This document shows, one piece after another, positions 1 through 6,662 of a stretch of DNA of 9,268 nucleotides (positions are counted from its first letter, which is position 1; each line of letters begins with the position of its first letter). The stretch spans positions 1 through 9,268 of the forward strand of contig CAIYKK010000691.1 in NCBI GenBank assembly GCA_903926695.1, in the 5' to 3' direction. Under the pieces are notes generated by a model. It was given only the letters and a program-made list of their open reading frames with translations, was not told where the DNA came from and did not search any database. The DNA is from an uncultured Burkholderiales bacterium (lineage in GTDB: Bacteria; Pseudomonadota; Gammaproteobacteria; Burkholderiales; Burkholderiaceae_C). The position numbers were made by a program, and so were the translations under genes.

Positions 1-674
1 ATGCGCTCCAGCCGCGAGCCGGGGCGCAGCGCTTCGGCGACTTCCGGGGCTTTCACGCCCGCCACGTCGGCGATGGCCGCGTAGGCTTCGGGTGCGTTGC
101 TGACTTTAAATTCGACCAACAGCGAGCGCAGGTCGCGCTGGTAGCGCGCCAGCGTGCCGTAGAGCAGCAGGGCGCGTTCGGCGCGGTTCAGTTGCAACAG
201 GCTGGCGAGCGAATCGATGTTTTTTTCGACCAGCGTGGATTGTTTTTTCAGCGCCTGCGTCAGCCACTCGCCGGTGGCGTTCAGGACTGAAAGCAAATCT
301 TTGGGCTGGTCTTTGGCGTGTTCGTCGAGGTAAAAAAACAGCGTGCCTTCTTCATACGGGCCGCGCCAGACGCCATGACGGGCCATAAAGTCGGCATCGC
401 TCAGGTCTTCGTGCTCGTGCCAGAACTCGTTGCCTTTGCAGCGGCGGTTTAAAAATTCGCGCAGGCGCTGCAGCGCGGGCACCGGCCAGACCAGATGGCG
501 GCCCGACAGCGACAGCAGGCTGTTCAAGTCGCGCCGCACATTGAACTTGGCACCCTGGCGCGCCGCCAGGGTCAGCACAAACTGCGAACACATCAGGTCC
601 AGCACCGGCGCTTCTTTCAGGCCAGGGGACAGCAGCCAGGGCTGCGGATGCTCGACAAGGGAACGCTTGCTCAT
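1..674 (-). CDS. N-terminal part of a large cytoplasmic protein, possibly an AAA+ ATPase (cut by left edge)
   Basis: The frame is open from an ATG at 674-672 to the left edge, giving 224 codons that begin MSKRSLVEHPQPW. A ribosome site GGAG (complement of 683-686) lies 8 bases before the ATG and supports this start. There is no signal peptide or membrane segment. The visible part is mostly helical and charged; around residues 145-190 it reads LVEKNIDSLASLLQLNRAER followed by a leucine-rich stretch. This resembles the helical N-terminal region that precedes the ATPase module in some stand-alone proteobacterial AAA+ proteins of the FtsH/SpoVK type. That resemblance is from memory. The Walker motifs that would prove it would lie beyond the window. 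The gene points away from the pilus operon and is separated from it by the 350-base stretch holding the ACT-domain remnant, so it probably has its own promoter. The coding region is real with good confidence; the family is a guess. Confidence 0.6.
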   Translation of the reverse strand, partial: MSKRSLVEHPQPWLLSPGLKEAPVLDLMCSQFVLTLAARQGAKFNVRRDLNSLLSLSGRHLVWPVPALQRLREFLNRRCKGNEFWHEHEDLSDADFMARHGVWRGPYEEGTLFFYLDEHAKDQPKDLLSVLNATGEWLTQALKKQSTLVEKNIDSLASLLQLNRAERALLLYGTLARYQRDLRSLLVEFKVSNAPEAYAAIADVAGVKAPEVAEALRPGSRLER

Positions 675-790
675 GGAAACAACTCCAGTTTTTCAACCAC
701 ACCGCCTCCTCTGCACACTGATTTTTTTGATTTTTGCCAGCCTGCACCATAACGCAAGCCCAGGCTTCTTGGAAGAGGCGGCAAAAATAG

Positions 791-991
791 CGCCGCGACC
801 GGGCGGCCACCGCCGCCGTGGCCGAAGCCGGTGCGAACATCGAGGAAGCGCATCACCAGCGCGCCTTCACGATGCTGGCGGCGCAGAACGTCGAGATTAA
901 ACTGGTGCTGCAGACACGCGGGCGCGCCCACATTGAGCAGCTGCTGGCCGCGCTCAAGGCGGCGGGCATGGAGGCGCAGGAGCAGCATTGA
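791..991 (+). pseudogene. Remnant of threonine ammonia-lyase: C-terminal ACT domain only
   Basis: The plus-strand frame ending at TGA 989-991 translates, from the stop codon TAG at 788-790 onward, to about 66 residues. They include AVAEAGANIEEAHHQRAF (about 815-868) and then LVLQTRGRAHIEQLLAALK. This is the C-terminal ACT domain typical of threonine ammonia-lyases (threonine dehydratases), PLP enzymes that turn threonine into 2-oxobutanoate. The HHQRAF and VLQTRG stretches are characteristic. The catalytic PLP domain of more than 300 residues is absent, and upstream the frame is stopped at 788. The first residues (RRDRAATAAV) look like the domain start with a few residues missing, which suggests a deletion near 797-806. 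There is no start codon or ribosome site in a useful position, so the piece is taken as a non-functional remnant. It converges on the usher gene, with 35 bases between the two stops. Confidence 0.72.
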
Positions 992-1026
992 GGCGCAGCC
1001 ATCGTCCTGCGCGGCCCCGCAGCGCA

Positions 1027-3780
1027 TCAGGGCGTCAGCGGTTTCAATTCAATGTCCTGCCCGCTGATGAAGTCACCATCAGGCAGCACATTGACAAGCC
1101 GCTCCAGCGTGGGCGCCAGCGCCAGCTTGTGGACCTGCTCCGGTGAAATCCTCAGCACATAGCGGCCCGGCATCACCTGGCGCAGCAGGTAAAAACCATC
1201 CGACGAGCTGGGCGTGCTCATCACCACGGCGTTCTTGCTGTCCACCAGCTCCACCACGGCGTCGCCAATGCCGCGCCGGCCAGTCTTGTCGATCAGGTAC
1301 ACCGTGCCGTCCACCTCGCTGGTGGATACCACCGGGAACTCCAGCATCTGCACCCGGCCTGGACGCGGCAGCACGCGAACGCCCTCGGTCTGCGGTTTCC
1401 ACAGCGGGTCTTCCAGCGTAGCCGGGTCCAGCGCAATGTCGGCATAGTGCCCCGGCGTCAGCCTGTCAATCAAGGCCGTTCCGTCCTCGGCCGAACGAAC
1501 CGGGTGACGCCCGCCGCCGTTGAGGATGAAGCCTGCGTTGACCACGAATTCCTCATCAGAATCGCGAATGCCATTGAGGTTGCGGTCCACAAAAGCGCGG
1601 GCCGACACCGCACCCATTCCCGCCATCGGCACCGCCTCGGCAAACCACTGGCCCGTGCGCGGCTCCCGGCCCAGCGCCACAAACAGCTGCAGGCCCAGCG
1701 CCAGCTCACGCTGGCTCGAATAGCTGGTATTCACCGCCAGCGCAAAGCTGCCGAAATTCTTGCTCAGCCCGCCAGCCACCAGCGTTGTCCCCGCAGAAAA
1801 CGTGCGCAGCAAACTCGTGCTGATGTGGTAACCGTTGGCCAGGCTGCGGTCAGCCGTCAGCGCCAGCGAGTCAAAGCCCAGCGTCGGACTGACCGAGTAC
1901 CCCAGCTGCCCGGTCAGCCCCATGTCGGCCACGCGCCGGCTCAATTGCAGGCTGCCGTAGGTGCTGGCGTCTGCGCCCGAACGTAGCCAGCTCAGCGCAT
2001 TGGTCACCGAAGTGCCCGCCAGCATCATTGACAACCGGCCCGAGACCATGTCGCTGGTTGCCCCCGATTTCAGTACCTCACGCTGGATTTCAACGGCCAG
2101 CGGCATCCGGGGCAGACTGGCTGGCGCCAGCGTACCCACCACCCGCAGCTTGTCGCGCATTCTGACGGGGTCGCCACTGGCGCTGAAGACATCGCTGTCA
2201 AAGCCGCCCTGAACCTGGGTATGCAGCAAATCGACGGCATAGTTGCCGAGCCGGGTTTTAAGGCCCAGCTCGGCCAGCAGGCCGCCGCTTTGGGACAAGG
2301 TCAGCTGCGACGTCAGGATGGCCCAATCCCAGTAGCCGCGCAGTCCCATCTGGACATAGCCGCGCTCCTGCGTGCGATCCTGGTCCGCCACCGGACGCGG
2401 CAGACGAATAAAGCCGACGGTGGCAGCGAGCGCCTTGGTCACTCCGATGTCGAACATGGCAATGCTGCGCACACCGCCATTGTCAGCATGGTGCTGGGTC
2501 AGGGAATAAAAAAACTCCCCCGGTTTGATGACCGACTGGTCCAGCAAAAAGCTTTTGCGCTCGGTGCGCATCTGACCCAGCGGTCCGTTGAACACCAGTA
2601 AAAATTCATTGCTGCCAAAAGACAGTGGCAGGTCATCAAACGCATACAGCCCGTCCGCGCGCGAGGCCTGAAAGGCCAGCAAGGCGTCGTTGTAATACAG
2701 CGTCACGTCCCAGCCTGGTGGCAGGTTGCCGCGCAGGCTCTGGCGGTCAAAGCTGGTCGGCTGGTCCAGTTGCCGGTTGCTCAACGCAATGCCTCTTCCT
2801 GTGCCGCTGGTGGTCATCACGCCCGCTACGCTGGGCACCGAGATGTTGCCCAGCACAAAGGAGCGGGCATGCAGCGGCCCGAGCAAGCCGGCATCCGGGT
2901 CGTTGCGGCCCAGCGTCATGCGCCAGTCGGGCGTGGGCTGGTCGCGGCTGCTGCTGACATAAGCGGCGCCCTCCATGCCCAGCACATCGGCTGTCAGGTA
3001 AGCGGTGTAAGCGGCATTGAACTGCCGGGAACCCGGCGCAGCGCGCACATCAGCGCCAAAGGTCTGGTCAATAAAAGGGCGGTCAATCCACTGGTAGGGC
3101 GCGATCACATGCGGATAGCCGGGGTCGGCCAGCGGCTCGGCCCTGACGCCGCCCAGCCGCCTGCCAGCATTGACACGCTCCAGCCGCTCTTGCAAAGGGA
3201 GCTTTTCTCGGGGCTTGACCCGCAGCTGCAGGGCTGACAGGGTGATCTCGAAGTCGATGGGCAGCCAGCGCGAAAGCAGATCGCTGTTCACATAAATGTC
3301 ATCGCCAATGACGCGGGCACGCTGCGCCTCGAAGCCCACCTCGCGCTCGGACAGGCTGACCATCGATTGCGCCACATTCAACCCGAACGTGCGCTCCGCG
3401 CTCAGTACATAGCCGCTGGCGCTGCCCGCTTCGGGCTGCACCGTGATGGCCAGCGTCAGCAGCCGGGCCAGCTCACCCAGAGGCAGCAAAATCTGCGGGC
3501 CGTCCTGGTAGGCGATCAGGCCGTCAGACAACATGAAATTATCGAGCCGCACATCCAGAATCAGCAGATTGGCCTCGATGCTGCGGCCCACCGGCCTGGC
3601 GCCTGCGCTGGCAGACAGCGCCGGGGTTTCCACCGGCTGCGCCATCGCTGGCGTCGGTATCAACGATGCCAGACACAGTGCCAGCCCCAAGCTACGCCGT
3701 GAAAAAAATATCAATGCCAGTGGCATGCTCATCGAATGCCAGAGCCATGCACGACACGACCACGCGGGGACGGCGCACAT
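1027..3780 (-). CDS. Outer-membrane usher of a DUF4402-type chaperone-usher pilus
   Basis: This protein of about 917 residues is read as the outer-membrane pore that assembles and secretes the pilus. After a hydrophobic signal (SLGLALCLASLIPTPAMA, ending near residue 48) comes a soluble domain (about 65-205) and then a long region of alternating short beta-strands typical of a barrel (about 230-720). Within it, near residues 350-420, a beta-sandwich-like segment with LPPGWDVTLYYN and DGLYAFDDLPLSFG could be the plug. At the C-terminus are a calcium-loop-like DRNLNGIRDSDEE (near 733-745) and a second sandwich beginning EVDGTVYLID (near 823), both like carboxypeptidase-regulatory domains. Length and layout fit ushers of the alternative (CooC/TcfC-like) kind better than classic FimD; this assignment is from memory. 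ATG at 3780 follows the purine-rich GGGATGGG and lies 18 bases after the chaperone stop. ATGs at 3732 and 3726 give a more usual signal peptide but lack a ribosome site. It is the last gene of the operon. Confidence 0.8.
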   Translation of the reverse strand: MCAVPAWSCRAWLWHSMSMPLALIFFSRRSLGLALCLASLIPTPAMAQPVETPALSASAGARPVGRSIEANLLILDVRLDNFMLSDGLIAYQDGPQILLPLGELARLLTLAITVQPEAGSASGYVLSAERTFGLNVAQSMVSLSEREVGFEAQRARVIGDDIYVNSDLLSRWLPIDFEITLSALQLRVKPREKLPLQERLERVNAGRRLGGVRAEPLADPGYPHVIAPYQWIDRPFIDQTFGADVRAAPGSRQFNAAYTAYLTADVLGMEGAAYVSSSRDQPTPDWRMTLGRNDPDAGLLGPLHARSFVLGNISVPSVAGVMTTSGTGRGIALSNRQLDQPTSFDRQSLRGNLPPGWDVTLYYNDALLAFQASRADGLYAFDDLPLSFGSNEFLLVFNGPLGQMRTERKSFLLDQSVIKPGEFFYSLTQHHADNGGVRSIAMFDIGVTKALAATVGFIRLPRPVADQDRTQERGYVQMGLRGYWDWAILTSQLTLSQSGGLLAELGLKTRLGNYAVDLLHTQVQGGFDSDVFSASGDPVRMRDKLRVVGTLAPASLPRMPLAVEIQREVLKSGATSDMVSGRLSMMLAGTSVTNALSWLRSGADASTYGSLQLSRRVADMGLTGQLGYSVSPTLGFDSLALTADRSLANGYHISTSLLRTFSAGTTLVAGGLSKNFGSFALAVNTSYSSQRELALGLQLFVALGREPRTGQWFAEAVPMAGMGAVSARAFVDRNLNGIRDSDEEFVVNAGFILNGGGRHPVRSAEDGTALIDRLTPGHYADIALDPATLEDPLWKPQTEGVRVLPRPGRVQMLEFPVVSTSEVDGTVYLIDKTGRRGIGDAVVELVDSKNAVVMSTPSSSDGFYLLRQVMPGRYVLRISPEQVHKLALAPTLERLVNVLPDGDFISGQDIELKPLTP

Positions 3781-3798
3781 CAAACACCCATCCCGGCG

Positions 3799-4647
3799 TC
3801 AGGGCAAGTTCAGGCTCGCCTGCGCCATCATTCTTCCGCCGGCTTCGGCGCGTTCACGATAGCTCAGACTCAACGTGCCGCCTGCCAGCGCCATTCCGGG
3901 CGGCACTTGCAGCGTCATGCGGGCGCGGCGCAGCGGATTGGGCACATACACGGCCAAAGCGCCCACCTTGGCCAGCTCGACCGGCTTGCCACCGTTGGGC
4001 GTGAAGCGCACCGCCAGGTCGCCATAGGCCGAGCGGTTGCCGCTGCGGTTGATCTGAAAACCCAGCGCCGGACCCGCACTGCCTGCAGCGGGCAGCAGCG
4101 CCAGATCCGTCAGCGTCACGCTGACCTGCGTCTCGCCCTGCCGCACGATGACAGGGATGGAAGCGCCGACCAGCGCCGTGATGACCACGCCAATCGCTTT
4201 GTCGCCAGACTTGTCAGATTGCTCGATGCTGCTGGCGCCAGCGCTGTCGGCCACGCGGTCAAACTGCAGGTGCGAGCGGTATTCGCCCGGCGCCAGATCA
4301 GCCGGTTTGCGCACCAGAATGCGCACTGTCTGCGAGCTGCCCGGCTGAACCGTGACCTGCTTGGGCGAGTAGCGCAGCAGCGCGTCGGCAAACTGATCGC
4401 CAGGGCCGGGCGCTTCCAGGGCGATGAATTCGCCGGTCTCGCCCATGCGGCGGTTCACCAGGTTGATGCGGTAAGTCTCGGGCGTGGTGCCGTTGTTCAT
4501 CAGTTCGACCTGCGCGGCGCGCTGGTTTTTTTCCAGCACGATGCGGGTGGGATACAAAGCCAGGTCAGCCAGCGCCAGCGGCGCGGCCAGACACAGCGCC
4601 AGGGTCAGCAGCCCGGCCCGACCCGGCAAGAACGACGAAAGATACAT
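3799..4647 (-). CDS. Periplasmic pilus chaperone (PapD-like)
   Basis: The protein has 282 residues. It should bind pilus subunits as they leave the Sec channel, complete their fold by donating a strand, and deliver them to the usher encoded next. The signal peptide is residues 1-27 (cut after PLALA). The mature protein begins DLALYPTRIVLEK, which puts an arginine at mature residue 8, the position of the subunit-anchoring Arg8 of PapD. Residues 94-112 (SPKQVTVQPGSSQTVRILV) match the typical first-domain strand pair, and PGEYRSHLQF (120-129) is common in fimbrial chaperones. The second domain runs from about 175 to the end. By eye, the G1 strand (about 153-168) has no lysine where PapD has Lys112, so the anchor may differ. 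ATG 4647 has AGGA 8 bases upstream; the frame continues upstream to 4758, but that part lacks a ribosome site and would put residues before the signal peptide. It starts 52 bases after the stop of the preceding subunit gene. Confidence 0.88.
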   Translation of the reverse strand: MYLSSFLPGRAGLLTLALCLAAPLALADLALYPTRIVLEKNQRAAQVELMNNGTTPETYRINLVNRRMGETGEFIALEAPGPGDQFADALLRYSPKQVTVQPGSSQTVRILVRKPADLAPGEYRSHLQFDRVADSAGASSIEQSDKSGDKAIGVVITALVGASIPVIVRQGETQVSVTLTDLALLPAAGSAGPALGFQINRSGNRSAYGDLAVRFTPNGGKPVELAKVGALAVYVPNPLRRARMTLQVPPGMALAGGTLSLSYRERAEAGGRMMAQASLNLP

Positions 4648-4699
4648 GGTGAAATTCCTGAGAGGTTGGAGATTGAAGCCGCGCCGTTTGAAGCGGGCC

Positions 4700-5182
4700 T
4701 CAGTTGTAATTGACGATGACGGAAAAAGTGCCATCGTAATGGCCGGGCGCCTGGGCATTGCCCACGGTCAACGTGGCACCAACCCGGAGCAACTGCGTTC
4801 CGCCAATTGACAGGATACCAGTAGCGCCAGGGACGCTCACGAATCCGTTAACCGCCATGCTGTGGTTGTTGCCGTCGGACAGGGCAACGGTGTCATTGGC
4901 TGGCAGCATGATGGTGTACGCCGCCGTGGCCGTGCCGCTGACGGTGAACTGCGCCGCCGCGCTGGTGCCGCCTTGCGCTATCAGCATCACGCCGCCCGTC
5001 TTGCTTTGCCCGCCCCCGGGAGCCACCGCAATGGTGCCCCCGGTGCTGGCCACAAACGCCCCGAACGACAAGCCACCCGTGGCGGCAATGGTCTGCGCCT
5101 GCGCCTGCGCCGCCCAAGCGCCGAGTCCGCAAACCACAAGCGCCAGCCAACGCGACAGCGGCCAGCTGAAAAATCCACTCAA
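4700..5182 (-). CDS. DUF4402 pilus subunit, minor, without N-terminal extension (candidate tip)
   Basis: This secreted 160-residue protein has a signal peptide ending near AAQAQA (residues 24-29). The mature part shows the DUF4402 pattern: GGLSFGAF, then SKTGGVMLI, AAQFTVSGTATAAYTIMLP, and at the end HYDGTFSVIVNYN. The last residues alternate hydrophobic/aromatic, as in the final strand of chaperone-usher subunits. Only about 8 residues separate the signal cleavage site from LSFG, against about 26 before the equivalent AFG of the major pilin, so there seems to be no donor-strand extension. That would suit a tip or first-secreted subunit (inference). The mature protein has no cysteine. The start is a TTG at 5182-5180 overlapping the preceding TGA (5181-5179); no in-frame ATG or GTG gives a complete signal peptide. 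The overlap and weak start codon suggest translational coupling at low level. Confidence 0.83.
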   Translation of the reverse strand: MSGFFSWPLSRWLALVVCGLGAWAAQAQAQTIAATGGLSFGAFVASTGGTIAVAPGGGQSKTGGVMLIAQGGTSAAAQFTVSGTATAAYTIMLPANDTVALSDGNNHSMAVNGFVSVPGATGILSIGGTQLLRVGATLTVGNAQAPGHYDGTFSVIVNYN

Positions 5183-5628
5183 TTGAAAGCCACCGTGATG
5201 CTGTAGCGGCCGCCGCCCAGTGGCATCGGCGCAGACAGGAAAGTAATGAATTCGCCGTACAAGGTGCCCAAGGCCGCACTGCGCCGGTCAAAAATCGCGC
5301 CACTCTGCGCCAGTGTGGCGCCGTCTAAAGACAGCACCCCGACGGACAGCTCAGGTTCGCTCAAGGGAGACGAAAAACCCGAGATCGAGGGAGAAGTTCG
5401 GGCCGGTGGCACCGCCACCGTGACCCAGATGCCGAACTGGCTGACCGTCACCGGCAAGTCCACCCAGGAAGTCATCACGCTGACAGGCGTAATGACCGTG
5501 GCGCTGGCAATGGCCGAGGCGGCTGCGGCGCTGGGCAGCCCGCCCAGGCCTATCAGACAAAAAACCGGTGCCAGCACAACTGCGAGCTTGCCATTGTGGT
5601 GACAGGGGCCGAGGCAGAAGTGCTGCAC
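5179..5628 (-). CDS. Divergent pilin-like minor subunit (DUF4402-related)
   Basis: The product is a secreted protein of 149 residues. The signal peptide is long: an N-region with histidines and one lysine, a core LAVVLAPVFCLIGLGGL, and cleavage near AAAASA (about residue 39). The mature part opens with ASATVITPVSV, matching SATVLIPLKIV of the neighbouring major pilin, and ends RYSITVAFN, matching VTVAYN and VIVNYN of the other two subunits. The central glycine pair and the F-V-G strand of DUF4402 are not obvious, so it is a distant relative, perhaps an adaptor or a base subunit. The mature protein has no cysteine. The start is GTG 5628, with no clear ribosome site, 32 bases after the major pilin stop. 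Its TGA overlaps the TTG start of the next subunit gene. Placement between two DUF4402 genes and the shared end strand support a structural role; the exact role is unknown. Confidence 0.72.
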   Translation of the reverse strand: MQHFCLGPCHHNGKLAVVLAPVFCLIGLGGLPSAAAASAIASATVITPVSVMTSWVDLPVTVSQFGIWVTVAVPPARTSPSISGFSSPLSEPELSVGVLSLDGATLAQSGAIFDRRSAALGTLYGEFITFLSAPMPLGGGRYSITVAFN

Positions 5629-5645
5629 GCTGTGACACCGTTGAA

Positions 5646-5659
5646 AGCGGGTAACCGCT
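5646..5659 (-). other. Small intercistronic hairpin after the major pilin gene
   Basis: AGCGG, a 4-base loop and CCGCT form a perfect 5-bp stem beginning two bases past the pilin TGA (5663-5661). It ends 18 bases before the GTG start of the next gene. No T-run follows, so it is not a full terminator. It could protect the 3' end of a pilin-only transcript or reduce entry into the downstream gene. The stem is short and may be chance. Confidence 0.3.
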
Positions 5660-5660
5660 G

Positions 5661-6209
5661 TCAGTTATAGGCGACCGTCACCACCAGCGAGCCGGTGTAC
5701 GCGCCAGCTACCTGGAAATTATCAACCGTCAGCGCTGCGCCACTGAAAATTTTCGCACTTCCTGACGCCAGCGTTCCCGTTGAATCTTGTGCCACGGTCG
5801 TTGCGCCGGTTGCTGTGGTGGCAACAGCTTCAGTGATCCAGCCAATCGCCATGGTCTCACCACCAACGCCAGTTGTATTGGTCAAGACGGTGCTGCTTCC
5901 GGTGTAGCTGATTCCGAAGGTGCTTGTACCCTCGCCTGTCACCGTGAATGATGCGGCCGTTGGCGTGGAGCTTCCCACGAAAGCAGCCCCGCCCGCTTTG
6001 GTTCGAGCGCCAAGGGTTGACACGGTCACAACGCCATTGCCGCCGACGACGTTGCCGAACGCCAGGTCCGTCACTTTGACAATTTTCAGTGGAATCAGCA
6101 CTGTCGCGCTGACGTCCGCAGTTGCAGTCGTAGAGTCCACAGCCATCGCGCTACCAGCCATCACCAACGCACCCAATGCCAATACCAATTGGCTGATTTT
6201 CGTGTTCAT
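5661..6209 (-). CDS. DUF4402 major pilin subunit
   Basis: This is a protein of 182 residues, rich in Thr, Ala, Gly, Ser and Val, predicted to be the main structural subunit of the fibre. The signal peptide is MNTKISQLVLALGALVMAGSAMA (given by its ends: residues 1-23, cut after AMA). The mature protein begins with an extension (about residues 24-45) carrying SATVLIPLKIV, with alternating residues suited to donor-strand exchange, followed by VTDLAFGNV. The DUF4402 pattern follows: RTKAGGAAFVG, AASFTVTGEGTSTFGISY, a variable Thr-rich middle, then AGAYTGSLVVTVAYN at the C-terminus. It has no cysteines. ATG 6209 is preceded by AAAGG with 6 bases spacing, the best ribosome site of the three subunit genes. 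The frame stays open to 6290, but that extra stretch is charged, precedes the signal peptide and lies in the leader. As first gene after the promoter with the strongest start, it should be the most abundant product. Confidence 0.87.
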   Translation of the reverse strand: MNTKISQLVLALGALVMAGSAMAVDSTTATADVSATVLIPLKIVKVTDLAFGNVVGGNGVVTVSTLGARTKAGGAAFVGSSTPTAASFTVTGEGTSTFGISYTGSSTVLTNTTGVGGETMAIGWITEAVATTATGATTVAQDSTGTLASGSAKIFSGAALTVDNFQVAGAYTGSLVVTVAYN

Positions 6210-6326
6210 ATCGAACCTTTTGTCAAAAAAACCAAGAGCAAAATCGCTCCCCATCCGCTGCCTGACCGCCACCAGCGACTCAATTTTCAAACTTGAATCA
6301 CCAGCATTTACAGTTTTGACAACTTT

Positions 6327-6364
6327 GGAATTAAGGTATCAGTTCCAATGATTTTGTTAATTCC
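6327..6364. repeat. 8-bp inverted repeat at the predicted pilus transcription start
   Basis: GGAATTAA (6327-6334) and TTAATTCC (6357-6364) are perfect inverted copies with 22 bases between them. A nested pair, TGGAA (6326-6330) and TTCCA (6343-6347), shares the left arm. The right arm falls about where transcription should start, so it could be an operator for a repressor or form a leader hairpin. No regulator gene is encoded in the window. Confidence 0.4.
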
Positions 6365-6371
6365 TGTCTCG

Positions 6372-6399
6372 ATTCTCACACTTAATTATTTTTTGTCAA
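6372..6399 (-). promoter_or_regulatory. Sigma70-like promoter of the pilus operon
   Basis: On the minus strand there is a perfect -35 TTGACA (6399-6394), a 16-base spacer and GAGAAT (6377-6372), which matches 4 of 6 bases of the -10 consensus. Transcription would start near 6365, leaving a leader of about 155 bases before the pilin ATG. It lies in AT-rich DNA and is the best match in the 6210-6545 interval. Assigned by eye only. Confidence 0.5.
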
Positions 6400-6470
6400 A
6401 TACTGGTGGAATTTGATAGGGTATTGGTAAAAATGGCATTCGCAAGGAAAAATAAGGCTGATTTAGGCGG

Positions 6471-6506
6471 TTTTTGGCCAAAAAAATTGTTTTTTTGCAG
6501 AAAAAA
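6471..6506. promoter_or_regulatory. Phased A/T tracts (predicted curved DNA) upstream of the pilus promoter
   Basis: Four homopolymer tracts have centres almost exactly 10 bases apart: T5 (6471-6475), A7 (6480-6486), T7 (6490-6496) and A6 (6501-6506). The A7 and T7 together form a perfect 8-bp palindrome arm pair (6479-6486 and 6490-6497). More tracts lie at 6429-6433, 6448-6452 and 6529-6535. Helically phased A-tracts bend DNA and often bind H-NS-family silencers or IHF. The block lies about 70-110 bases upstream of the -35. The wider interval 6210-6545 holds no convincing gene. Confidence 0.45.
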
Positions 6507-6547
6507 TGCGGTTGAAGTGGGAAATATATTTTTTTCGGGAAAACAAT

Positions 6548-6566
6548 GGGGCTGCGAAACAGCCCC
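6548..6566 (-). terminator. Hairpin terminator downstream of the lipoprotein gene
   Basis: GGGGCTG, a 5-base loop and CAGCCCC form a perfect 7-bp, GC-rich stem. On the minus strand it is followed by ATTGTTTT, an interrupted U-tract; on the plus strand no T-run follows. It lies about 97 bases past the stop of the minus-strand lipoprotein gene and before the pilus promoter, so it should stop readthrough into the pilus operon. Confidence 0.6.
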
Positions 6567-6662
6567 CGCCCAGAGCTTGAACGCAAATTAATGTTCAGTT
6601 TGGTAAAAAAAAATGTTGCGAACTCACGTTGTCCGCCCGAACCGCCGCCTGCAGCGTGGCGC

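Noticed and set aside
1005..1020. A 5-bp hairpin CTGCG/CGCAG past the usher stop as operon terminator
   Set aside because: The stem is short and no T-run follows; chance is likely in GC-rich DNA.
671..1027. A minus-strand open frame whose TGA overlaps the ATG of the left-edge gene
   Set aside because: The overlap looks like translational coupling, but the protein is low-complexity and is antisense to the ACT-domain fragment, which has a convincing family match on the plus strand.
1447..1986. A 179-codon plus-strand open frame opposite the usher gene
   Set aside because: It is rich in Arg, Gln and Ala with no recognisable domain; the minus strand carries the supported usher frame.
3736..4713. 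A 325-codon plus-strand open frame opposite the chaperone gene
   Set aside because: It is a composition artefact of GC-rich coding DNA: Arg/Gln/His/Ala-rich, no signal or motif, and fully antisense to the chaperone gene with its clear family features.
6386..6586. A 66-codon minus-strand open frame in the AT-rich control region
   Set aside because: It spans the terminator, the phased tracts and the -35 box; the Phe/Lys/Pro-rich product reflects the A/T tracts and no ribosome site was seen.
6605..6613. A run of nine A as a possible phase-variation tract
   Set aside because: It lies between the lipoprotein stop and its terminator, outside any coding frame or promoter spacer.
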